Notes under the pieces: model-generated | The model's database searches: none | Told to the model about the DNA's origin: nothing | What the model saw: the letters and a program-made list of their open reading frames with translations, nothing else | Shown: one piece after another, positions 52,079-61,189 of the stretch | How the letters are laid out: each line of letters starts with the position of its first letter | How positions within the stretch are numbered: position 1 is the stretch's first letter | Position numbers and translations under genes: made by a program | Assembly: GCA_963713815.1 (NCBI GenBank) | Contig: CAVQNH010000018.1 | Span: 1 to 64,000, forward strand | Length of the DNA stretch: 64,000 nt | Reading direction: 5' to 3' | From: RYN-230 sp963713815 | Lineage (GTDB): Bacteria > Actinomycetota > Actinomycetes > Streptosporangiales > Streptosporangiaceae

Positions 52079-53085
52079 GCTGATGTGCCCGGCCAGGATG
52101 CGGCCGGGGAGAATGCAGCCGAGCCGCTGCCCGGTGAGCCGCTGCCCGGTGAGCCGCGCCAGATGAGCCGCTGCCCGGCCTGGCTGCCGCGCTGGAGGCG
52201 TTCCGGCGTCATCTCGCGGCGGAGCGCGGCCTGTCCGGCCACACCGTCCGGGCCTACCTGGGTGACGTCCGCTCCCTCCTGGAGCACGCCGCCCAGGCGG
52301 GCGTGACCAGCCCCGATGGCCTGGACATCGCGGTGCTCCGGGGCTGGCTGGCGGGCCAGCACGCCAGCGGGCGGGCCCGGGCCACGCTGGCCCGGCGGGC
52401 CGCGTCGGCCCGGACGTTCACCGCGTTCGGGCACGCCCGCGGCTGGCTGGCCGCCGACCCGGGGCCGCTCCTGGGGACGCCGAAATTGCGCCGGAAGCTG
52501 CCCGAGGTGATCCGGCAGGACCAGATGGCGGCCGTGCTGGGGGCGCGGGACGGGGTCGAGCCAGATCCCCGGGATCAGGCGCTGATCATGCGCGACACCG
52601 CGATCATGGAACTCCTGTACGCCACCGGCATCCGGGTCAGCGAGCTGTGCGGACTCGACCTCGGCGACCTCGATCACGGCCGCCGGACCGTCCGGGTCCT
52701 CGGCAAGGGCGGGAAGGAGCGCACGGTCCCCGTGGGCCTGCCCGCCGAGCGGGCCACCGCCCGCTGGGCCCGCGACGGGCGGCCCGCGCTGGTGACCCCC
52801 GACAGCGCGGCCGCCTTGTTCCTGGGCGCCCGCGGCCGGCGGCTCGATCCCCGGACCGCGCGGCGGGTGGTGCACGCGCGGCTGGCCGCGGTGCCCGCGG
52901 TCCCCGACACCGGGCCGCACGGCCTGCGCCACGCCGCCGCGACCCACCTGCTGGAAGGCGGCGCGGACCTGCGGAGCGTGCAGGAGATCCTGGGCCACGC
53001 GTCGCTGGCCACCACCCAGATCTACACGCACGTCTCGGTGGAGCGGCTGACCACCGCGTTCCGGCAGGCTCACCCCCGCGCCTGA
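52046..53085 (+). CDS. xerC: Tyrosine recombinase XerC, N-terminal frame broken at a repeat
   Basis: A dif-site recombinase. The catalytic domain is intact: ATGIRVSELCGLDLGDLD (Arg), GKGGKERTVPVGL (Lys), HGLRHAAATHLLEGG (His-x-x-Arg), LGHASLATTQIYTHV (His and Tyr). The core-binding domain (LEAFRRHLAAERGLSGHTVR) is open upstream only to 52153, with no start codon in that frame. A 15-bp array (GAGCCGCTGCCCGGT) has one 14-bp unit at 52151-52164; restoring one base joins the domain to ATG starts at 52046 or 52076. Those starts sit in another 15-bp repeat. Confidence 0.85.
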
Positions 53086-53416
53086 CCGGGCAGCCCGCCC
53101 AGGACCGGGCCGACCCCGCGGGTCCCGCGGGGCCCCGCGCGCCGTCGCGGGCCTGAGCGCGGGCGAGTGCATCCGCGGGCTTGAGCGCAGCGGGTAGACT
53201 GGCTGATAAGTCGTGGAGTCTGCCCGCATGTCGCGGACGGCCTTCCGGCTAAATTCGCGCGTCCGCTCGCCGCCAGGTGCCGGTTCGGCCCCAGGCGGGA
53301 CGCATCCCACCGGTCCGCGGTTTCCCACACCGCGGCGGGTGCGCCCGGGCGCCAGGCAACAACCGAGAGCGTCGGTGCGATCAGGCACGGCGCGTAACAG
53401 GAAGGGGACCGCGGGC
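53086..53416. other. 331-bp leader region upstream of rpsB
   Basis: It probably carries the rpsB promoter and leader. TAGACT at 53195-53200 is a possible -10 box, but no good -35 is at 17 bp; TTGAGC (53181-53186) is too close. The rpsB frame stays open through it, but homology begins at the ATG at 53417. Confidence 0.5.
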
Positions 53417-54464
53417 ATGGCTCCGGTCGTCACTATGCGGCAGCTGCTCGAGAGCGGCGTGCACTTCGGGCACCAGACCCGGCGCTGGAACCCCAAGATG
53501 AAGCGATTCATCCTGGCTGAGCGCAACGGCATCTACATCATCGACCTCCAGCAGTCACTCAACTTCATCGACACCGCCTACGAGTTCATCAAGGAGACGG
53601 TCGCCCACGGCGGCTCCATCCTCTACGTCGGCACGAAGAAGCAGGCCCAGGAAGCGGTGGCCGAGCAGGCCCGCCGGGTGGGCATGCCCTTCGTCAACCA
53701 GCGGTGGCTGGGTGGCATGCTGACGAACTTCCAGACGGTCTTCAAGCGTCTCCAGCGGCTCAAGGAGCTCGAGGAGCTCGACTTCGATGACGTCGCGGGC
53801 TCGGGGATGACCAAGAAGGAGCTGCTGCAGCTGCGCCGCGAGCGCGACAAGCTGGAGCGGTCGCTGGGCGGGATCCGTGACATGTCCCGGGTGCCGAGCG
53901 CCATCTGGGTGGTGGACACCAAGAAGGAGCACATCGCCGTCAGCGAGGCCCGCAAGCTGGGCATCCCGGTCATCGCCATCCTCGACACCAACTGCGATCC
54001 GGACGAGGTCACCTACCCGATCCCGGGGAATGACGACGCCATCCGCAGTGTTTCGCTGCTGACCCGGGTGGTGGCCGATGCGGTGGCCGACGGGCTCATC
54101 GCCCGGGCCGGGGCGGCCGACGGCGAGGCCAAGCCGTCCGCGGCGCCGGGGTCGGGGGAACTCGGCGCTGAGGAGCCGCTCGCCGAATGGGAGCTGGCGG
54201 TCCTCGAAGGCAAGGGCGACGATGCCGCGGCCCAGGCTCCTGACGCCGGCAGCGCCGAGGCCCAGAGCCCCGAGGCCGAGAGCCCGCGAGGCCGAGAGCC
54301 CTGCGGCCGAGAACCCTGAGGCCCAGGGCCCCGACGCGCAGAGCTCCGACGCCCCGGCCGCCGGCGAGGCGAACGGGACGGCCCCCGAGCAGGATGAGGC
54401 CGCCGCGCCCACGCCAGAGGCCGCGGGCGTGGCCGCCGGCTCCGGTGAGTCGCGCGAGGCCTGA
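53417..54464 (+). CDS. rpsB: 30S ribosomal protein S2 with long tail, frame change near the end
   Basis: The S2 core is complete: PVVTMRQLLESGVHFGHQTR, RNGIYIIDLQQSLNFID, FVNQRWLGGMLTNF and PVIAILDTNCDPDEVTYPIPG. After about residue 285 comes an Ala/Glu/Ser-rich tail. In the frame as written it stops at 54319. One base removed in 54284-54287 would continue with EAESPAAENPEAQGPDAQSS and end at 54464 (348 residues). Both are tolerable because the tail is disordered. GGGGACCGCGGGC precedes the ATG. tsf follows. Confidence 0.94.
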
Positions 54465-54527
54465 GCACCGGGTCAGCGGGGCGGGGTGACCCGTCCCGCC
54501 CCCACCACGAAGACGAGAGATGAGGAA

Positions 54528-55367
54528 ATGGCGAACTTCACCGCCGCGGACGTGAAGCGGCTGCGTGAGCAGACGGCCGCGGGAATGATGGACTGCAAGA
54601 GGGCCCTGGAAGAGGCCGACGGCGACTTCGACGTCGCCGTGGAGCTCCTCCGGGTCAAGGGCGCCAAGGACGTCAGCAAGCGGGCTTCCCGGACCGCCGC
54701 GAACGGGCTGGTGACCGCGGAGCTCGACGGCACGGACGCCGGTGTGCTCCTCGAGCTCAACTGCGAGACCGACTTCGTCGCCAAGACCGATGTGTTCCAG
54801 GCCGTGGCGGCGCAGATCGCGAGCGTGGCGCTGCAGCAGCGGCCCGCCGACCGGCTGACCCTGCTCGGGCTGGAGCTCCGGCCCGGCACCACCGTCCAGC
54901 AGCACATCGAGGAGGCCGGCGCCTCGCTCAAGGAGAAGATCGAGCTGGGCCGGTACACCCTCCTTGAGGGTGGCTACGTCGCTACCTACCTGCACAAGTC
55001 CGACCCGGCGCTGCCGCCGACCGTGGGCGTGCTGGTCCAGCTGGACAAGCCGTCGTCCCAGGCGGCCAGGGACGTGGCGCACCAGGTAGCCGCGATGCGG
55101 CCGCAGTACCTGAACCGCGACGAGGTGCCCGCGAACGTGGTCGAGCACGAGCGGGGCATCATGGAGCAGATCACCCGGGACGAGGGCAAGCCGGAGCAGG
55201 CGGTCCCGAAGATCGTCGAAGGCCGGCTCAACGCGTTCTTCAAGGACGTGGTCCTCACCGAGCAGCCGTTCGTCCGGGATCCCAAGAAGTCCATCAAGCA
55301 GTTGCTCGCCGATCAGGGGGTTACCGTCCGCGCGTTCGCGCGGTTCCAGGTCGGCCAGGCCGGATGA
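54528..55367 (+). CDS. tsf: Elongation factor Ts
   Basis: The nucleotide exchange factor for EF-Tu, 279 residues. ANFTAADVKRLREQTAAGMM (UBA-like domain with the TDF region LNCETDFVAKTDVF) and VGVLVQLDKPSSQAARDVAH are diagnostic. GAGATGAGGAA precedes the ATG; the upstream in-frame start would add a run without homology. Confidence 0.96.
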   Translation: MANFTAADVKRLREQTAAGMMDCKRALEEADGDFDVAVELLRVKGAKDVSKRASRTAANGLVTAELDGTDAGVLLELNCETDFVAKTDVFQAVAAQIASVALQQRPADRLTLLGLELRPGTTVQQHIEEAGASLKEKIELGRYTLLEGGYVATYLHKSDPALPPTVGVLVQLDKPSSQAARDVAHQVAAMRPQYLNRDEVPANVVEHERGIMEQITRDEGKPEQAVPKIVEGRLNAFFKDVVLTEQPFVRDPKKSIKQLLADQGVTVRAFARFQVGQAG

Positions 55368-55410
55368 GGGCCGGGGCCAGCTGGTGATCGGGGGCGAAGG
55401 AGAACATCTC

Positions 55411-56247
55411 GTGGACGGCAGCGTCACGCACCAGGCGGGCGCTGCCGTGCGCGAGGATCCCGCGGCGGGGCCGGGGCCAGCCGTGGCGGCGGACGGCTCT
55501 GCTGAGCCGGAGGAGGCGAAGGCGCACCGCCGCTGGAACCGGGTGGTCGTGAAGCTCTCCGGGGAGGCCTTCTCCGGGAACGAGCCGGTCGGCATCTCGC
55601 CGGATGTCGTCTTCCACCTGGCCAAGGAGATCGCGGCCGTGGTGGCCGACGGGGTGGAGCTGGCCGCCGTGGTCGGCGGGGGCAACATGTTCCGCGGCAA
55701 GCAGCTGGCCGAGCGCGGCATCGACCGGGCCCGCGCCGACTACATGGGCATGCTGGGTACCGTCATCAACTGCCTGGCCCTCCAGGACGTGCTGGAGAAG
55801 CTGGGCGTGGAAACCCGGGTCCAGACCGCGATCACCATGGGGCAGGTGGCTGAGCCCTACATCCCCCGCCGCGCCATCCGGCACCTGGAGAAGGGCCGCG
55901 TCGTGATCTTCGGCGCGGGCCTGGGTGCCCCGTTCTTCTCCACCGACACCTGCGCCGCGCAGCGTGCCCTGGAGATCGGCGCGGAAGCGGTGCTCAAGGG
56001 CACGCAGGTGGACGGGGTCTACGACGCGGACCCCCGCACCATTCCTGGCGCGACCCGGTTCACCCAGATCGACTACAGCGAGGTGCTGCGCCGCGAGCTG
56101 AAGTTCATGGACGCGACCGCGGTGAGCTTGTGCATGGACAACGGCCTGCCCATCGTCGTGTTCGACCTGATGGAAGAGGGCAACATCGCGCGGGCGGTGC
56201 GCGGTGAGAAGATCGGCACGCTGATATGCCGGTCGGGGGACTACTGA
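55411..56247 (+). CDS. pyrH: UMP kinase
   Basis: Phosphorylates UMP; hexameric amino-acid-kinase fold. 278 residues from the GTG with AAGGAG eight bases upstream. Motifs are VVVKLSGEAFSG, VVGGGNMFRGKQLAERG, RARADYMGMLGTVINCLAL and KGTQVDGVYDADPR. The first 35 residues are an Ala/Glu-rich extension. It lies in tsf-pyrH-frr-cdsA order. Confidence 0.96.
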   Translation: MDGSVTHQAGAAVREDPAAGPGPAVAADGSAEPEEAKAHRRWNRVVVKLSGEAFSGNEPVGISPDVVFHLAKEIAAVVADGVELAAVVGGGNMFRGKQLAERGIDRARADYMGMLGTVINCLALQDVLEKLGVETRVQTAITMGQVAEPYIPRRAIRHLEKGRVVIFGAGLGAPFFSTDTCAAQRALEIGAEAVLKGTQVDGVYDADPRTIPGATRFTQIDYSEVLRRELKFMDATAVSLCMDNGLPIVVFDLMEEGNIARAVRGEKIGTLICRSGDY

Positions 56248-56295
56248 CCCGTCAGCCGCGGAAGCGCGAAGGCACAGGAACGCACAGGAGCCGCC

Positions 56296-56853
56296 GTGAT
56301 AGACGACACTCTCCTCGAAGCTGAGGAGAAAATGGAAAAGGCCGTGGTGGTCGCCAAGGAGGAGTTTGGCACCATCCGGACCGGACGCGCTCACCCGTCC
56401 ATGTTCGGCAAGATCACCGCCGAGTACTACGGAACCCAGACGCCCGTCAACCAGCTGGCCTCGTTTCACATCCCCGAACCCCGGATGGTGATCGTCCAGC
56501 CGTTCGACAAGTCGTCACTGGCCGCCATCGAGAAGGCGATCCGCAACAGTGACCTCGGGGTCAACCCGAGCAATGACGGCAACATCATCCGGGTGGTGTT
56601 CCCCGAGCTGTCCGAGGAACGGCGCAAGGACTTCATCAAGGTCGCCCGGCACAAGGCCGAGGACAGCCGGATCTCCATCCGCAACATCCGGCGGCACGCC
56701 AAGGACTCCCTGGACAAGATGGTCAAGTCCAGTGAGGCGGGCGAGGACGAGGTGCACCGGGCGGAACGGGAACTCGACGAGCTGACGCACACCTACGTGG
56801 GGCAGGTGGACGAACTGCTGCGGCACAAGGAAGCCGAGCTGCTCGAGGTCTGA
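56296..56853 (+). CDS. frr: Ribosome recycling factor
   Basis: 185 residues. Hallmarks are RTGRAHPSMFGKITAEYYG, PFDKSSLAAIEKAIRNSDLG and RRKDFIKVARHKAEDSRISI. GTG start; cdsA begins 3 bp after the stop. Confidence 0.97.
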   Translation: MIDDTLLEAEEKMEKAVVVAKEEFGTIRTGRAHPSMFGKITAEYYGTQTPVNQLASFHIPEPRMVIVQPFDKSSLAAIEKAIRNSDLGVNPSNDGNIIRVVFPELSEERRKDFIKVARHKAEDSRISIRNIRRHAKDSLDKMVKSSEAGEDEVHRAERELDELTHTYVGQVDELLRHKEAELLEV

Positions 56854-56855
56854 GA

Positions 56856-57824
56856 TTGGGTCCCGACGAGCTGCGCGAGCCGGGCCACGCCCCGGAGCAG
56901 GGCGGCGGGCCGGGAATCCCGAACGGCTCCGGGGACCTGGGACCGGAGATGGCCGGGCCGCAGGCCGACGCCGCGGAGCCAGAGCCCGGGGCGCCGCCCA
57001 CGGAGATCCTCAAGCCGTCCCGGGCCGGCCGTAACCTGCGCGCCGCGATAGCGGTCGGCGTGATCATGGGCGGCCTGGCCCTGCTCACCCTGTTCACCAT
57101 CAAGATCATCTTCCTGGTCTACATGGCCGCCGTGATAGCGCTCGGGCTGTGGGAACTGACCCGTGCCCTGGAGACGCGGGATATCCGGCTGCCGCTGGTC
57201 CCGGTGGCCGCGGGCGGCGCGGTCATGCTGGGGCTGGCCTACTACAGCGGCGAGCGCCCGCTGGTCGCCGCCCTGGGGGTCACGGTGATCGGCGTGCTGG
57301 CCTGGCGGATGCCCGGCGGCAGCAGCGGCTACGTGCGTGATGTCACCGCCGGGGTGTTCACCCTCGTCTACCTGCCGCTGATGGCCTCGTTCGTCGCGCT
57401 GATGCTGGCCGCGCCGGACGGCTCCCGGCGGGTCCTGGCCTGGATCGTGGTCACGGTCTGCAGTGACATCGGCGGCTACCTGGTGGGCAGCCTGCTGGGG
57501 CGGCACCCGATGGCCCCCGCGATCAGCCCGCACAAGACCTGGGAGGGCTTCGCCGGATCGGCGGTGGCCTGCGTCGTGGCCGGGGTCCTGCTGCTGACCC
57601 TGCTGCTGCACGGCACCTGGTGGCAGGGCGTGATCCTGGGCGTGGCCGCGGTCGCCGCGGCGACCCTCGGTGACCTGGCCGAGTCCATGATCAAACGCGA
57701 CCTCCAGATCAAGGACATGGGCACGGTCCTGCCCGGCCACGGGGGGATCCTCGACCGTGCCGATTCCCTGCTGCTCACCGCACCGGTGGTGTGGCTGCTG
57801 CTGGTGATCTTCTTCTCGCACTGA
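56856..57824 (+). CDS. cdsA: Phosphatidate cytidylyltransferase
   Basis: Makes CDP-diacylglycerol in the membrane. 322 residues from a TTG start directly after frr. A cytoplasmic Pro/Gly/Glu-rich N-terminus of about 55 residues is followed by about eight helices. The signature is SMIKRDLQIKDMGTVLPGHG with ILDRADSLLLTAPVV. The ISPHKTWEGFAGS motif is also present. Confidence 0.95.
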   Translation: MGPDELREPGHAPEQGGGPGIPNGSGDLGPEMAGPQADAAEPEPGAPPTEILKPSRAGRNLRAAIAVGVIMGGLALLTLFTIKIIFLVYMAAVIALGLWELTRALETRDIRLPLVPVAAGGAVMLGLAYYSGERPLVAALGVTVIGVLAWRMPGGSSGYVRDVTAGVFTLVYLPLMASFVALMLAAPDGSRRVLAWIVVTVCSDIGGYLVGSLLGRHPMAPAISPHKTWEGFAGSAVACVVAGVLLLTLLLHGTWWQGVILGVAAVAAATLGDLAESMIKRDLQIKDMGTVLPGHGGILDRADSLLLTAPVVWLLLVIFFSH

Positions 57825-57913
57825 TCCGCATAGTGGCGTTTGGCCGCATCCGCGTTGGGGACTTTGCGGGCGACTCGTACTCATCAGTCGGGGGAGATGC
57901 GGAGCGCAGCGGG

Positions 57914-58084
57914 ATGTTCAGACGTATCGGCCTGGTTGGCTTGATCTATATCATCATCGGGATCGTGGTGGCCTGGGAGAAGCACTACATCACGGTCGGC
58001 CTGCTCAAGGGGGTCTTGTCCGCGCTGCTGGCGATCTTCTTGTGGTGGCTGCCGCTGCTGGGGGTCAATCTGCACATCCACTGA
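57914..58084 (+). CDS. Small two-helix membrane protein
   Basis: 56 residues: MFRRIGLVGLIYIIIGIVVA, a short polar link (WEKHYITVGLL) and a second helix ending LLGVNLHIH. The size and form are those of small actinomycete hypothetical membrane proteins. GGAG lies about ten bases before the ATG. It lies 90 bp after cdsA and convergent with the SUFU gene. Confidence 0.7.
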   Translation: MFRRIGLVGLIYIIIGIVVAWEKHYITVGLLKGVLSALLAIFLWWLPLLGVNLHIH

Positions 58085-58141
58085 CCGCCCGGCATCCGGG
58101 ACAGGCTTATTGCGCAGGGCACGGCCCCGGGGGGCCGTGCC

Positions 58142-59266
58142 CTACGGCATGACCACCCAGTCCCGCCGCTGCGCGGCCAGGTGGGTGACCAGGCTGGCTG
58201 ATCCGCGTTCCTTAGCGAACAGCCGTTCCCGCTCGCTGATGGGCAGGACCCACAGCCAGCGCACCGGGTCACCGCCGAAGGAGAACCCGGACAGGTCCGG
58301 CACCTCCGGCCCGGGCAGCTGGGCCGGATCGTCCAGCAGCAGCACCGCCGTGTTGCCGCCGCCCAGCGGGAAGGTGCCCGGCTCGTGGTACCACCTGATC
58401 GTGTGCCCCGGCCCGAACCAGGTCACCGCCCGCCACGGATAGTGCGCGAGCCACAGGAAGATGCGCGCCGCCTCGGGGCTGGGCATCGTGGTGCCCAGGG
58501 CCAGCTCGATCCGCCCGGAGGACGTCGGGTCCTCGGCGAACTGCTCGACGACCGGCATCCGCTGGCAGCTCATGCCGAGCGTGGACAGCACCGTGAACGG
58601 CCGGCTGCGGGTCGGCGGCCGCTCGGACACCCCGGCCGGCGGCTGCCGGCCGCCGCTGACGTCCCAGTACCGGGCGCCCGGGCCGAGCCGGCCCAGCAGG
58701 TGGCCGAGGGCCGCCTTCTGGAAGCCGGCCCACGAGCCCTCGCTGGCCCGCCAGCGCCAGAAGGCCGTGGCCCGGTCCGCCCGGGGCCCCAGCCCCTCCA
58801 TCGCGTCGTCCAGCGACCAGGCGAACGGGGTCTGGCCGACGCATTCCCGGCTGTAGCCGGGCATGCCCCGGGACATGTCCGACCAGCCGGGTATCACCGC
58901 GAGCAGCTGCCCGCCCTCCACCAGGGCCACCCCGTCGCCTTCCTCGAACCACAGGGGGCGGAGGATGCGCGGGTCCAGCGGGGGGCGGCCGCCGGGATGC
59001 TTGGTGTGCCCGGCCGGCATCACCGGGGCCTGGCCGGCCTCGACCTGGGCGGGATCGGCCGCGGCCGGGGCGGGCTGGTGGTTGGCCAGCCAGACCGCGG
59101 CGATCACGGCCGTCTGGTCGTACACGTACGCGGCGGTGGTGACGCCGTCGTACTCCACGACCAGCCGGCGGCTGCCGTACGGGCTCTCACTGGTGAGCAG
59201 GATCTCTGGCCGGCCCGGCCGGGCGGCGAGGTTGCCTTCTCTCCCGCCCCTGCGCAAAGTCGGCAT
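58142..59266 (-). CDS. Suppressor-of-fused (SUFU) domain protein
   Basis: 374 residues. The C-terminal half carries the bacterial SUFU pattern: FTVLSTLGMSCQRMPVV, RIELALGTTMPSPEAARIFL, WLAHYPWRAVTWFGPGHTI and WLWVLPISERERLFAKERG. The N-terminal half (about 1-200) has no domain I recognise; it contains Pro-rich linkers and GYSRECVGQTPFAW. Bacterial SUFU proteins often act as immunity proteins against toxins, but no toxin gene adjoins this one. It is divergent from rlmN. Confidence 0.8.
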   Translation of the reverse strand: MPTLRRGGREGNLAARPGRPEILLTSESPYGSRRLVVEYDGVTTAAYVYDQTAVIAAVWLANHQPAPAAADPAQVEAGQAPVMPAGHTKHPGGRPPLDPRILRPLWFEEGDGVALVEGGQLLAVIPGWSDMSRGMPGYSRECVGQTPFAWSLDDAMEGLGPRADRATAFWRWRASEGSWAGFQKAALGHLLGRLGPGARYWDVSGGRQPPAGVSERPPTRSRPFTVLSTLGMSCQRMPVVEQFAEDPTSSGRIELALGTTMPSPEAARIFLWLAHYPWRAVTWFGPGHTIRWYHEPGTFPLGGGNTAVLLLDDPAQLPGPEVPDLSGFSFGGDPVRWLWVLPISERERLFAKERGSASLVTHLAAQRRDWVVMP

Positions 59267-59355
59267 ACCGGAAACCTACTGATTCGCCCCAGGTCATCGT
59301 GTCCGCACCCGGGATATTGTTAAGCGTTCGAAACGGCCTTTCCAACGGAGCACCG

Positions 59356-60489
59356 GTGCCTGGCAGACCAACCCCCACCCGACCGCCCCGGCATCTGGCT
59401 GACCTGGATCCCGCGGAGCGCCGCGCGGCCGCCGCTGAGCTGGGCGGTCCTGCGTTCCGCGCCGACCAGCTGGCCCGGCACTACTTCGCCCGGCTGACCG
59501 ACGATCCCGCCGACATGACCGACCTGCCGGCCGCCTCCCGTGACCAGCTGGCCGGGCGCCTGCTGCCCCGGCTGCTCACCCCGCAGCGGGAGCTGGCCTG
59601 TGACGGGGGGATGACCCGCAAGACGCTGTGGCAGGCCTTCGACGGCGCGCTCGTCGAGTCGGTCCTGATGCGCTATCCGCAGCGGGTCACCATGTGCGTG
59701 TCCTCCCAGGCAGGCTGCGGCATGGCCTGCCCGTTCTGCGCGACCGGCCAGGCCGGGCTGACCAGGAACCTGTCCGCCGCCGAGATCGTCGCCCAGGTGG
59801 TCGCGGGTGCGCGGGCGCTGGCCCGCGGCGAGGTGCCGGGCGGCCCGGGTCGGGTCTCCAACGTCGTGTTCATGGGCATGGGTGAGCCGCTGGCCAACTA
59901 CGCCAGCGTGCTGCGGGCCGTGCGCCGCATCACCGACCCGGTCCCCGACGGCCTGGGTATCTCCCAGCGGTCGGTGACCGTCTCCACGGTGGGGCTGGTC
60001 CCCGCCATCCGCCGGCTCACCGCGGAAGGCCTGCAGGTGCGGCTGGCCGTCTCGCTGCACGCTCCCGACGACGAGCTGCGCGATGAGCTGGTGCCGGTCA
60101 ACCGCCGCTGGAACGTGGCCGAGGTGCTCGGGGCCGCGTGGGACTACGCGGCCGTCACCGGCCGCCGGGTTTCCATCGAGTACGCGCTGATCAAAGACAT
60201 CAACGACCAGGCCTGGCGGGCCGACGCGCTGGCCGGGCTGCTGGCCGGCCGGCTCGCGCACGTGAACCTGATCCCGCTCAATCCCACCCCGGGCTCGCGG
60301 TGGACGGCGTCCGAGCCGGGTTCCATGCGGGAGTTCGAGGACCGGCTGGCCGCCCGCGGGATCCCGGTCACCGTCCGCGACACGCGGGGCAGCGAGATCG
60401 ACGGGGCCTGCGGCCAGCTCGCCGCGCCGTCACTGGCCCCGGGAGCCCGGGTGCCGGAAACGCTGCAGATCAGCACCCGGGTACCGTAG
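59356..60489 (+). CDS. rlmN: 23S rRNA (adenine(2503)-C2)-methyltransferase
   Basis: A radical-SAM enzyme, 377 residues. The cluster ligands are in QAGCGMACPFCATGQAGLTR (C-x3-C-x2-C). VVFMGMGEPLANYASVL, SLHAPDDELRDELVPVN and the catalytic C-terminal cysteine in EIDGACGQLA are present. The GTG chosen has CGGAG six bases upstream; an earlier GTG at 59299 is possible. Confidence 0.96.
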   Translation: MPGRPTPTRPPRHLADLDPAERRAAAAELGGPAFRADQLARHYFARLTDDPADMTDLPAASRDQLAGRLLPRLLTPQRELACDGGMTRKTLWQAFDGALVESVLMRYPQRVTMCVSSQAGCGMACPFCATGQAGLTRNLSAAEIVAQVVAGARALARGEVPGGPGRVSNVVFMGMGEPLANYASVLRAVRRITDPVPDGLGISQRSVTVSTVGLVPAIRRLTAEGLQVRLAVSLHAPDDELRDELVPVNRRWNVAEVLGAAWDYAAVTGRRVSIEYALIKDINDQAWRADALAGLLAGRLAHVNLIPLNPTPGSRWTASEPGSMREFEDRLAARGIPVTVRDTRGSEIDGACGQLAAPSLAPGARVPETLQISTRVP

Positions 60490-60495
60490 TCGTTC

Positions 60496-61164
60496 ATGCC
60501 GCGCAACGGGGCTCTCGCCAGGGGTTGCCGCACGCTGGTGTGGCGGGTGGTGCACCGGGCCTGGCAGGCGGCCCAGCAGGCGGGTGCGATCACCGCGGCC
60601 ACCCCGGCGGGCCGCCGGTTCGCCGGGTTCGGCCCCGGCTCGGTCATCGCGTTCCCGGCCGGCGCGCTCTACGGCGAGGCGTGGATCGAGGTCGGCGAGG
60701 GCACGCTGATCGGGGCCCAGGTCAGCCTGACCGCCGGCCTGGTTCCGGGCCACCAGCTGGGCGACACGCCGGTGCTGCGGGTCGGCGACCGCTGCGTGAT
60801 CGGCCGCGGCAGCCACATCATCGCGCACCATTCGATCGTGATCGGCGACGACGTATTCACCGGCCCGTACGTCTACATCACCGACCAGAACCACGGCTAC
60901 GCCGACCCGGACGTGCCCATCGGGCGGCAGTGGCCGAGCAACACCGCGGTGTCCATCGGCCCGGGAACGTGGCTAGGAGCTGGCGTGATCGTGCTGCCAG
61001 GCGCGCAGATCGGCCGTAATGTGGTGGTGGCCGCGGGCTCGGTGGTCCGCGGCCTGGTGCCTGACCGCTGCGTGATTGCCGGCGTCCCCGCGAAAGTGGT
61101 GCGGGAGTACGTAGCCGGCGATGGCTGGTCACGGCCGGCGCCCGCAGTGGGCGACCTTACTTGA
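60496..61164 (+). CDS. Hexapeptide-repeat (LbetaH) acyltransferase
   Basis: 222 residues. Left-handed beta-helix repeats are seen in VGEGTLIGAQVSLTAGL, VGDRCVIGRGSHIIAHHSIV and IGPGTWLGAGVIVLPGAQIG, with the catalytic-type His in ITDQNHGYADPDVPIG and the closing VIAGVPAKVVREY. Relatives acetylate sugars or other small molecules; the acceptor is unknown. It follows rlmN by 6 bp. Confidence 0.9.
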   Translation: MPRNGALARGCRTLVWRVVHRAWQAAQQAGAITAATPAGRRFAGFGPGSVIAFPAGALYGEAWIEVGEGTLIGAQVSLTAGLVPGHQLGDTPVLRVGDRCVIGRGSHIIAHHSIVIGDDVFTGPYVYITDQNHGYADPDVPIGRQWPSNTAVSIGPGTWLGAGVIVLPGAQIGRNVVVAAGSVVRGLVPDRCVIAGVPAKVVREYVAGDGWSRPAPAVGDLT

Positions 61165-61189
61165 TGCGTCTGGGAATCCAAGAGGGCAC

